This document shows positions 1 to 9,136 of a DNA stretch of 64,000 bases, one piece after another. The notes under the pieces were generated by a model, which saw only the letters and a list, made by a program, of their open reading frames with translations, was not told the origin of the DNA and ran no database searches. The position numbers and the translations under genes were made by a program. This DNA is from Halisarca cf. caerulea (lineage: Eukaryota; Porifera; Demospongiae; Chondrillida; Halisarcidae): the NCBI GenBank assembly GCA_963170055.1, contig CAUJGJ010000083.1, positions 1,775,101-1,839,100 on the forward strand, written 5' to 3'. Within the stretch, counting starts at the first letter, position 1, and every line of letters begins with the position of its first letter.

Positions 1-16
1 ATCAGGATTTCTTTAC

Positions 17-322
17 CTGGATTACAATAACTGCAAACAAAATTCCAACAGCCACAAACACTTTTCTACGTATTAGTATCATAACGCAGCCAGTGATTTG
101 CGCCAGCATGTTCCATAATACAAATATATTGGCCAAAATGGCCCCACAATGCCAAGTAATTTCGACGTAGCTGGCCTGATCATTCCATTGAAACCACATT
201 CGAATAGCATCCTCGATAAAGGTTGATATCAAGCATAATCTCGCAACATGTGGCAAATAATTCTTTGAATGCCTTAATATGCTGTCTGTGACATCTTCTA
301 GCTTGGACAAAAAGGGATCCAT
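17..322 (-). CDS. SURF4: SURF4-like ER cargo receptor, first coding exon (partial)
   Basis: First coding exon (102 codons, phase 0) of a SURF4/Erv29-type multi-pass membrane protein that recruits soluble cargo into COPII vesicles at the ER. The stretch YLPHVARLCLISTFIEDAIR followed by MWFQW is nearly identical to what I know of animal SURF4. Two hydrophobic segments follow (about residues 57-80 and 85-101). The exon ends in a GT donor (gtaaag on the minus strand), so the rest of the gene lies left of the window. The start is the ATG at 320-322, nine residues before the conserved block region begins to align. It is divergently arranged with the ABHD12-like gene, about 3 kb away. Identity is secure; only the N-terminal third is visible. 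Confidence 0.93.
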
Positions 323-453
323 GTTTCACGGCCAGACAAAGGTTGCGGTTCTCCTCTTATACGTCATTCACTCAGCTAGTAGCCTATAAGGCTTGTACAT
401 AAGCGCCCAAAGCACAGTAACGTCAGTAGGAACCCTACGTCATAGACAGAATC

Positions 454-716
454 AGGGGACCCCGAAAAACCCGGAATGGGGAGCGGGAATGAGGAATGGG
501 AATGTCCATGTTATGATTGTATTTCCAATGAAACTAAAATTAAACCTTGATATGTATACCAATGCAAATACTATTTTATGCAAACTTGTGTCTTTTTCTG
601 CACACGTTGTTCATTATGGCTTACAGAGAATGATGTAGTCTATCTTTTCGCTGAACACAATGAAAACCAATTTTTGGAGGTTTGATTATAATATGTCACT
701 TTCCTCACAGTCACAT
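454..716 (+). repeat. Left arm of a large split inverted repeat
   Basis: Starts with ggggaccccg and an aatgggga-rich stretch and runs to a segment ending ctttcctcacag. Its reverse complement reappears at 2495-2617 and 2945-3109, the second arm being interrupted by about 330 bp of inserted DNA. Just inside the arms, at about 726 and 2466, a word like caatcccctt-caagtatgc occurs in the same orientation on both sides, so the inner part was probably rearranged. A transposable element with long inverted ends is the simplest reading. Confidence 0.65.
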
Positions 717-1561
717 TTATCAATCCCCTTCAAGTATGCCAATTGGGGTGAGCCAGAGCGAGTCCCACCTACAGTGAGGACCAGAGGTGAACAGTGAATA
801 TCTCTGTTTGTACCATGATGCATGGGTGTATCATTTGATGTGGCTGAGTGTATAATTCACTAACCCACCTAATTAAGAATTCATGAGGTGTATATTCTTT
901 TTAGCTAGCACAGTTCATTTTCCAGCCTTTTTCAAGCCTTTTTTATTGATCTACCACACTGTGAACAGAGATGGCCAATCCTTTCCTATCAGAATTTGTG
1001 TTTGCCTTCAATCCAGATGAGTTTTGGTCCATCCCTGAGCTGATACAGCCGCTTGCAACCTGAACACGTCCACCCAACCATCAGTTAGGAGTTCACATCA
1101 ACAGACAGTTGGATGGAGGCGTTTGTGTTACTAAATGGCTGGATGGAGGCAGTCAGATGATAGTTGACTAAAGGCATTCGGATCAGTAAACAGGTGAATG
1201 GAAGCATTTTGATCATATGCAAATGGCCAGACAGAGGCATTCTGGTCGATGAACAGCTGGTTGTAGGCAGTCATATTAGCTGATCATTGAGTGGGCATGG
1301 TCAGGTCATAAGCGGCCCTATCAGCTAAGGTATGGACCAGGATTGAAGGTAATTGCAAAAATAATTCTGATAAAAAAGGATCAGCCATCGCCTAGTCTCG
1401 CGTATCCAGACCCTTTCTTGCCCACACACCGTAAAGATGGAAGGGAAAGCGGTCTGGCTACACAAGACTAGCCATCTCCCCATTCGCAACGCGGTAGAAA
1501 TAGGTAGGAAAAGAATGGTTCCGACATCCTCAGGCTATGCCTTCGGATGTCCACAATCACA

Positions 1562-1600
1562 ATTTACACACCTTCGGGCTCCGCCCTCAGGTGTGTAAAT
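1562..1600. repeat. GC-rich hairpin
   Basis: Inverted arms tttacacacc and ggtgtgtaaa enclose a second stem ttcgggc-tcc-gccctca. The structure is strong but has no visible gene partner in this eukaryotic context; a fold-back repeat remnant is likely. Confidence 0.5.
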
Positions 1601-1655
1601 CGCTAAACCTCCTGTTCCTTGTCTGCGTATGTTCAGCAGCCAAAAATTCAGGGTG

Positions 1656-1699
1656 CATAGACACTCTGTACTACTGTTACGTAGTGTAGGTGTCTATGG
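1656..1699. mobile_element. 44-bp CATAGAC fold-back
   Basis: Begins catagacactc and ends gtgtctatgg, with gttacgtagt in the middle, closely resembling the reverse complement of the element at 42458-42500. Flanking repeats are not perfect here (only ggtg shared). Confidence 0.5.
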
Positions 1700-2000
1700 T
1701 TGGTGTGTACATTCAGTCATCAAAAATCTTCTGGTTCACCCATAAAAGGTATTGGCCGATTTGACACACTTGTGCTTTACATAGTTCTGATGCAGCAAGA
1801 AGGCAAGTGACGGAGAAATGTAGAGGCAACTGTACAGTTTTTCAGTTGTAATATCATAGTCATTGAAGGTGTAGCTGGTAAAAATTTGGCTGCATTCAAG
1901 CTTTTGACAGCCTCTCCTCAGTTCTTTGCATGTGGACACCAATACTAGCTATAGCAATGGCCAATGCAGTCATGAAACTCAAAAAATGTACCCTTAGCTA

Positions 2001-2188
2001 TACAGTAGTACCTCTTTTGAGAGACCACCCTTAGAGACAGGCCAAAGGTGGTCTCTCAAAAGAGATGGTCTCTGATGAGGGGAAATTTAGTATGGGACAT
2101 ACATATGTGCATTTGTTCCCAGTAAGGCTGGTCTTTTAAAAGAGGTGGTCTTTCACGAGGGTGGTCCCTCCAAGGACGTACCACTGTA
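2001..2188. mobile_element. CAGT-ended miniature inverted-repeat element
   Basis: Ends tacagtagtacctc and, reversed, tacagtggtacgtc, so about 11 of 14 positions match as terminal inverted repeats, with TA at each outer edge. Inside, a 'gagaccacc' motif recurs in both orientations. No coding capacity. TA flanks and CAGT ends are typical of pogo/Tigger-type non-autonomous elements (family knowledge); assignment to that superfamily is inference. Confidence 0.65.
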
Positions 2189-2494
2189 TATGGAAGTAAC
2201 TCATTGCATGATCTGGCTCATGTTCTTCACTTTGATCACGCTACTGCTTACATTGCTTGTATTGTTTATTGCATGCTTGAATAGTTGATTTCCATCATGA
2301 TTCATTGTATCGCATGCAGTACGTATGTCATATTTAAACAAAACTACAGTACATATATAGACTATACTCAGTTAGGCTAGCCCTCCCTATGCTGGGCATC
2401 TCCCTAGTTATTTTCAGGTTTTGGAGGGCTAGTACTAGGCTGCCACTCCCCCTGCTGTCACCTTCACCAATCCCCTTTCAAGTATGCTAATTGA

Positions 2495-3109
2495 GTGTCT
2501 GTGAGGAAAGTGACATTATAATCAAGCCTCCAAAAATTGGTTGTGTACAGCAAAAAGGTAGACTACAGCATTCTCTGTAAGCCATAATGAACAACATGTG
2601 TGGAAAAAGACACATTTTTGTATCAGGCCCATAGGCAAGGGGGGTTTGGGGGTGCAGAAGCACCCCCCCTCCCCTCATTTAGAAGCCAGTTCCACCTGGC
2701 TAATAACACTGAAATAAAAAAAGAGACGTTCAAACCTTATTTCATGAGAACTTACTATAACTATTACATTTTAGATTTATCTACTCCATCAACCCCTGAA
2801 ATAAAGCTAGCATCTGAATATTTCATGATCAATCACAGATTGTTATATAACCGTTCATTCACTCCACCGAAACGCAATCAACCACAACGACCATTTACGT
2901 AGGAAAGAGTTCCACTTTAGTCCAGAAGAACCCCCCCATAATTCAACCTGGCTACAGGCCTGTGTATGAAATAGTCTTTGCACTATATATATATACATCA
3001 AGGTTTCAGTCTCACTGGAAATACAACCACAATATGGACATTCCCATTCCTCGTTCCCCGTTCCCCATTTTCTTCCTGCCATTCCGGGTTTTAATTTTAC
3101 GGGGTCCCG
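2495..3109 (-). repeat. Right arm of the split inverted repeat, with a nested insertion
   Basis: Reverse complement of 454-716, in two blocks (2495-2617 and 2945-3109). The interrupting segment is bounded by C- and G-runs, a boundary style also seen at 6283, 41840, 52380 and 62940. The arm ends about 250 bp upstream of the ABHD12 start codon, while the left arm lies just upstream of SURF4, so the two divergent promoters carry mirror copies of the same repeat. Confidence 0.6.
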
Positions 3110-3363
3110 AATGTCAGCCCAGATCGCCACCACGTTCAGTATGTCTGGCGTTGCCGACCCAATCTCGCTCGGGCGACTTCGGGGACTGACCTCCCCTCCC
3201 GAAAATGGCCGATCAATCGTGAGCATCCTCTGTATCTTTTAATTTTCCAGAGATTTTTGTAGGATACGTGATTGTGGGTCTACACTATTACTGTAATTGA
3301 TAAACGTATCCTTAGCTTATCCCAACGAAATTGCACATTTGTAAGCTCTCAGGAAGTTTGAAA

Positions 3364-6300
3364 ATGCGAAAGAGAAGCCTCAAGAATATACCACATGGCC
3401 GAGTTTCTAGTGGACTCGATGAATTGAGTCCGAATGTGAATGAATATGAAGTACAGGAACCTTACCTTGTGGATGTTCGATCTATTTCCTTGAATATCAA
3501 CGCTTCTCACCTTTGGTGCCTGTTAGGTATGGCAGCACTTTACATTGTGGTACCTATGGTTTTGCGGTACAGTTATATTGTCCAATCAATGGTGATTTAT
3601 GTGAATTTTATACCCATTCCTTTTACTGGAAATCTGTCGCATCCATCTGATTTTGGCCTCAGGGGTACTCGCCATGAATGTATTTGGGAAGATGGTTATG
3701 ATCGTATGTGCTTTTGGCATATTTTGCCAATACAATATTCTAATTTAACAACTTCTCCTGATCAATTCTCAACCTACTTGAGTGATGGATTGCCAATTTT
3801 CATCTATGCTCATGGCAATACAGGTTCAAGAGCAGTTTATCATCGAGTAGAACTCTACAAGCTTCTTGCTCGAAAAGGTTTTCATGTCATTGCTTTTGAT
3901 TATCATGGTTTTGGTGATTCAGGAGGTGATGTAAGTGAATTTGGTCTTACAGAGGATTTGTTACTTATGTGGAATTGGACTACTGCAAGAGCCCCAAAAT
4001 CCAACATCATTTTATTTGGTCATTCTTTAGGATGTGCCCCCACAGCTCAAGCTGCAAGTTTGCTAGGAAATCATAGTGAGTGTGATTTCATTGGTTCATC
4101 AGTATGTACCTATATTCATTGCTTCTAGTTCACAACAACATCCATGACATGCCATATACAGTAGATCCTCGTTAAGAAGAACACTTTAAGACAAATTTCT
4201 GCTTAACACAAACTAGTTTCCAAGCCCTGTTTGGTTTGCTGTAGTACTGTACATGTATTACTATATCCTGATGAGAACTTCTGATAATGGAGTCAACTGT
4301 AGTTTTATGCCAGTTTGTCTCATATTATGTCAACAATAGTTGTTGGGCAATATCATGTAGTTTTTGTCTTGTACAGAAAATCTTAGTTAAATTTACCATA
4401 TAAACTATAGGCATGTTTTCCGTCACAGTGCCAATCTGATGCCCACAGGGTATTTACACTATAACTGTCCAAGAGGACCATATGTGTTCTAATTTTTGTC
4501 TGAGCAAAGTTCAGAGAATTTCTGTCATTTCGAACAATTTGGTGCCAATTGTTTAGACTGACGAAACATTGGAGCAATTTGACGAAAAATTAGAACGGAA
4601 GTCAAATAATTAGAACACATAAAAATGACAGTTCATAGTCTGGAAGTTGCCGTGTCTGTCTGTGAATCCCATATATACTGAGATGTATGGGCCCCAGAAC
4701 TACAAGATAGACTCATTTTCAAACAAGAAAACAGTGAGTGCATGAAATTATGCATGCCTAAAAGGTTGTAACGAGCGCTATTCCTATTCTCGGTTTACAT
4801 GACAGATAATCTACATGACACATACACTGTTGCTGCTTACCAAGAAGATGATGGTGACAACTTTAACCTTAAATTCCTTTCTATTGGTGTTGGCACAATG
4901 GTAATGATGAATATTAAGAACATTCGACGAATAATTAGAATGGACTCCTTTTCGTCCATATTTAGAATGTTTATGGACCCTTCTGAGCAGATGACGAGCA
5001 ATTGGAATGTCAAAAAATTAGAACATATATGGTAAAATGCGAAAATGGCTGTCTTGAAATAGCACCTCGAATTATCAATTGTTCCTTCTTCGTTGACAAG
5101 ATTTTTGCTGAGTTTTTCGAACTGGGTGAAAGATCTATATATTCTGCGCATGATTATGCTAGAGATTGTTTCTATTGTATGTCTGAAAAAAGATAATGAG
5201 CTTGGAATACATAGCAGTTGAAGACGACCTTTGCCTTGATTGGACCTGTAGCTCCCTCTCAATTCACATGAAACTAACATGAAAAGAATGAACAAAATTT
5301 AATGGTATACAATCCGAAAATTGTTACAGGCTATATAGGCTATAATCTTCAGTAAGAAAAGTTATAACTGAAAACCCTGTTTTTTCGCCCTCCAAACAGC
5401 CAAAATTTAGCATAAATGGTCAAATTACGAGAAACATTGGCACTATGCTCAGAATAATTTTACAAACTGAAACATCTTAAAGATTCTATAGAAGTAGGAT
5501 TTAGCAAGATTCAAAGGAGAGGTATCGACTTTCCTTCGGTCTCAACAAAACCTCCAATAATAACTCACCCACTCTTCCATTCTGTTGACAAAATTTCAAA
5601 TAATCTGAAAGACACTCAATGACATGTTAGAAACAGCCGCTAATTTATGACATTGACAACAAGCACTACCCACAACCCGAACAAATGACAGTCAGTTAGA
5701 AATACCCTGTGCAAGAATGGCTTGTCTGTACACTTACATACCTATATAACAATATATGTAGTTTATACATTTTTGTTTGGTGACGGTTAAATTTGTTCTT
5801 GTGAAAATTTTGCAACTTTATTTTCTGTTCATTGAATTCTAGCTTGGGTAGGTACTCTGATCAAGTATGGTATGTAGTTCTAGCTACATATAATACTCTG
5901 CATCCTGAAGATTAATAAAATCAAAAACATATTGCTCTTTCAGAAAGAAATATGTAAGAATGTATTTGAAAATTTTGAATTGTCCATTGTTGATTCCAGG
6001 TGTGATTTTGTGTTTTTAATGCCAATTCATTTCAAGAATTTGTGTTTAACATCTTGAAAAATGACTGACAAAGCGCTAGAGTTCAACTTGTGACCAATGA
6101 AGAGTATTTCTCTTCTATTTTTTTTTCATTTTTATATGCTAAACATGATTAGCTTATTTTGTTTTGCAAAACAAGCCCATCCTCTCTGTCTTATAGAGCT
6201 GCACATTTTAGCCCTTTTAGGAGCTTATGTATACAGTATGAAGTCAAACTGCATGTTAATACAAGCTAAAATAGTCTAGCCCCCCCCTCCTGACCATCCT

Positions 6301-6922
6301 GGATCCGCTCCTGCAGACACTAATAAAAATTGTAATCATTTTCTCCAATTTCAAGAAATGGTAAGACACATAGGGCCACTTAAAAGTCCAATTAGAATTG
6401 ACATTAAAAAGGCAATTACAGCTGGAATCAACATTGAACACATTTTGATACACTGTACTTTCCTCTGTGTAGCAATTATGGTACATTATGCCCTATGGTC
6501 ACTTGTGTTAAGCACACTGTTTCCTTTTCTTGTGATATGTAGGTTCATTGGCTGGTGTTGTTTTGGATGCACCATATACAACTATCCAAGAAGCAGCTTT
6601 TCATCATCCTTTTGGTATTCCCTACTGGCCTATTATGTCCCTCCTAATCAAAAGTTTTGTTTTTGTTCATTTCCAAGAAAAATTTCCAGTTATTGAACAT
6701 GTGGAAGGGGTTTTATGCCCTATTATGATATTTCACGGAAGAAAAGATATGATTGTTCCTTATCATTTAGGTTACAATGTTTTTTTGAATGCTCAAAAAC
6801 ACAGTCAAAGTGGAATGGTTGACTTTTATGACTGTGGGAACACTACTCACAAGAAAAATTACCTTTCCCCAGTTTTTAGTGATGCACTTGATAAGTTTGT
6901 TAGCTCAAATGATCTTCTGTAG
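3364..6922 (+). CDS. ABHD12: ABHD12-like alpha/beta-hydrolase (lysophosphatidylserine lipase family)
   Basis: Two coding exons, 3364-4093 and 6543-6922, give 369 residues, near the usual ABHD12 length of about 400. A single hydrophobic anchor lies near residues 49-73, followed by a lumenal hydrolase domain. HGNTGSR forms the oxyanion region, GHSLG gives the nucleophile Ser221, GRKD gives Asp312 and TTHKKNY gives His346, so the triad is complete. Family members hydrolyse lysophosphatidylserine at the ER membrane. The start is the first in-frame ATG. The splice pair is inferred from phase: the donor reads gttcat, which is weak, whereas the better-looking gtatgt at 4102 would put the second exon out of frame unless another exon exists. 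AATAAA follows at 6943-6948. ABHD12B is an alternative paralogue name. Confidence 0.88.
4157..4301. mobile_element. Short CAGT-ended element in the ABHD12 intron
   Basis: Begins tacagtagatcctcg and ends ggagtcaactgta; the outer six bases are inverted and the rest match loosely. It is non-coding and AT-rich, and lies 55 bp into the intron. Probably a decayed pogo-like miniature element. Confidence 0.45.
4477..5033. mobile_element. 557-bp TIR element in the ABHD12 intron
   Basis: Left end accatatgtgttctaatttt and right end, reversed, accatatatgttctaatttt differ at one position over 20 bases. The word aattagaac recurs several times inside, near both ends. A 152-codon open frame on the minus strand over this element has no recognisable domain and is probably fortuitous. 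The element helps explain why this intron (2.4 kb) is much longer than introns such as 16198-16259. Confidence 0.75.
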
Positions 6923-6942
6923 TTTTTGTGGGGTTTTTTTGT

Positions 6943-6948
6943 AATAAA
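6943..6948 (+). promoter_or_regulatory. Polyadenylation signal for the ABHD12-like gene
   Basis: A canonical AATAAA lies 21 nt after the stop codon in a T-rich context. Its position just beyond a very short 3' UTR fits a compact gene. Confidence 0.6.
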
Positions 6949-7472
6949 TGCTAATAAGTTGTATAAATGTACTGCATATTACTTTTTTTCCTTTTTAATA
7001 GCTTGTATGTACACACATGTAAAATACTTGTATTTTGTATTGATAATAATAATATATTATATATGGTGACATGTTTACCTTGTTTTCACAAAACCCAAAT
7101 CATTCTGCAAGGTTAATGCTGAGAACTCCAGTACAAAGTTGGTGTACCTTGTCAAAATCTGGAATTGTCATAGCCCTAGATAACCCCTTGTAGACCATAT
7201 CTAAGTTCGAAAACTACATGTATTGCTGCTTGGCTGTGAATTCAAAACAAATACACTTCATCCCTGTGTGTGTATGTGTGGCAGCTCAACAGATCTGCTA
7301 AGAGTACTGGCTATGATGGACAGTTACAAGGAACTTACACACCTGCATGTATTTCTTATAACTGTCCTTAACTTGACCCCCCCTCTCCCCCCCCCCTCCC
7401 CCCCACACACACACATGAATGACATGATGGCTATACTGTAGCTTCTCCCTGCATTATTGAATTTTATATCAT

Positions 7473-7474
<2 letters not shown>

Positions 7475-7536
<62 letters not shown>
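7475..7536. repeat. (TA)n microsatellite
   Basis: About 60 bp of uninterrupted TA directly abutting the next CAGT-ended element. Similar TA tracts occur at 8763-8790, 23803-23842, 24276-24335, 26745-26802, 49130-49170, 49464-49510, 59637-59672 and 63701-63722. Confidence 0.9.
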
Positions 7537-7541
<5 letters not shown>

Positions 7542-7703
7542 TGAAACCTCTCTAATCCGACACTCAATGGGGCTTGAGAAAAGTGTCAGATTAGGAGGTT
7601 GTCAGATTACAGAGTGACTCTTGCATACTTTATATAGTGACTGTACCTCATAAGATGGTCAGATTAGAGAGAATGTCGGATTGTAGAGGTGTTGGATTAG
7701 AAG
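7537..7703. mobile_element. CAGTGAAACC-type element, right end truncated
   Basis: Starts acagtgaaacctctctaatc and carries the internal words gtcagattacagagtgactc and cctcataagatggt, which recur in the complete copy at 57099-57268. The terminal inverted right end is missing here. It sits at the end of a TA microsatellite, as expected for an element that targets TA. Confidence 0.7.
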
Positions 7704-7989
7704 TGCTGCTACACTTGCACCTTCAGCTTATACCTTGCCTCTGCTGCTGGTGCTCTCCTGCATGGATTTAACCCTCCCTGCAGAATCTTGCCACCATAGC
7801 TTATCCCTGTCATCTCGGGGCCCTCCAAGTCTAGCAGAAAAGTCACAAGGTAGCTCCACTTTTTGGCTTAAGTGCAGTTAAGCAAATGAGTATTGGGATT
7901 CACCTATTGTGGAGGTGTCCTTTGAATCTCTCCTCAAGGATGGATTGTAGATCAATGCTAAGGTCTCTGCTTGTAAGAAGGAAATTGAT

Positions 7990-8555
7990 GCGTAGTTCAC
8001 AGGCCAATGCACCAGTTTAATTATTTTGTCAGTCTAAGGATGGGCAGTGAGTCTATCAGAGTTGCAGTTGGTTTGCGACTGGGAGGAGCTTTGCGTGCAT
8101 GTTGAACACCCTTGTCAACTCTGTAGCAACCATGTTAACGAATCTGGCACCCTTGGCCTCAGTTGCTGTCGGAGCCAGGGTCACATTCCTTGGCACACTA
8201 AACTGAATGTAATCATCCAGAGAGCACTTTCATTCAACCACATTCTGGTCCTCCCACATTATTGCAGGGATTGCTTTGGACAGATGGTCACTGGCCTGAT
8301 GGTCCATCCCTCATCCATGGTCACATGGTCATGCATGCGTTGGTCTGGAATGCAACGTGCCATGACCCCTATGCTCCTTCATACATCCATGCATCTAAGG
8401 CTGGAGCTGTTGCTGTGGAAGCAGCTGTAGCAAAGCATGGCAGTACTGGGAAATTTATACCACCCACTGCTTGCATGTTTCGATATCCCTCTGGTTTAAG
8501 TTTGAGTCAACTGGAGTTTTCTGCCAGGATCCCCTGGATTTTATCAACTTGAGAC
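7990..8555 (+). pseudogene. LINE retrotransposon remnant, C-terminal end of the RT polyprotein
   Basis: Conceptual translation in two frames gives a conserved tail found downstream of reverse transcriptase in many invertebrate LINEs: a cysteine/histidine segment with LGLSCCRSQGHIPWH, then, after a frameshift near 8262-8280, WPDGPS, a degenerate LVWNATCHDPYAPSYIHAS and a run of alanine- and glutamate-rich helix. The canonical version reads like 'PDG...WD.T..DT.APSY'. Stops and the frameshift show that it is dead. Recognition rests on family memory, not on a search. Related tails occur at 23431-23802 (minus) and 63790-64000 (minus). Confidence 0.72.
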
Positions 8556-9136
8556 CTGGCCACATCAGCTGGTACACATGCATGTCCATGCAGTCATATG
8601 ACCCTCTTTCATACCTGAAATTGCATGCAGAGAATAATTAAGTGTATCTCTTCTGCAATACTGTGCGGCTGTTATAGGCTCGTGTAAGATGACTTGTTCA
8701 TGACGTTCATTTTCAGTACTATTCCTACTTGTTGCAAAGTTTATTTATAAAATTAAACTAACTATATATAAATATATATATATATATATATAATATATAT
8801 AATAAATTAAAATCACCATAACAGTATAAAGAAACATGCATAAGATAGGGCTCCAATGACGTATTATTCTAATATTATATATATGACAGCTGTGAGGCAT
8901 GCAGGCATCCACAGAGAAACTCTATACATTCCTACTGCAAATCTAAATCATTCTGCATTAGGGAAACTACCATAATTGAAAATTACACTTTGTTTTACAA
9001 ATCAAAGTACATACAAGGTTACTGCATGTACATAAATTGGTAAGGGTATCAGTCAAAAATTTCAAGCACCTCATGATCAGATACAATATTTATACCATCA
9101 ATACAAAACACACTGACACCATATAGCAAAATACAG
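8556..9136. other. AT-rich interval downstream of REV1
   Basis: No gene seen. Contains a short TA microsatellite (8763-8790). This should include the REV1 3' UTR, but no AATAAA was found in the first 300 bp after its stop. Confidence 0.5.

Larger units (their letters stand above)
323..3363. other. Repeat-rich intergenic region between SURF4 and ABHD12
   Basis: No gene recognised. The interval holds a split inverted repeat (454-716 against 2495-2617 and 2945-3109), a degenerate minisatellite-like stretch around 1080-1290 (recurring ggatggaggc and aggcattc words), GC-rich hairpins at 1390-1475 and 1562-1600, a 44-bp fold-back at 1656-1699, and a TIR element at 2001-2188. C- and G-runs near 2638-2675 and 2928-2945 look like the ends of a further element inserted in the right arm of the inverted repeat. 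Short open frames here are not supported as genes. Confidence 0.7.

Noticed and set aside
1562..1600. Rho-independent-type terminator
   Set aside because: The hairpin resembles one, but the genome is eukaryotic, there is no T-run context after it and no gene ends nearby.
4837..5295. 152-codon minus-strand frame in the ABHD12 intron
   Set aside because: Most of it lies in a TIR element, with no recognisable domain and an AT-driven composition.
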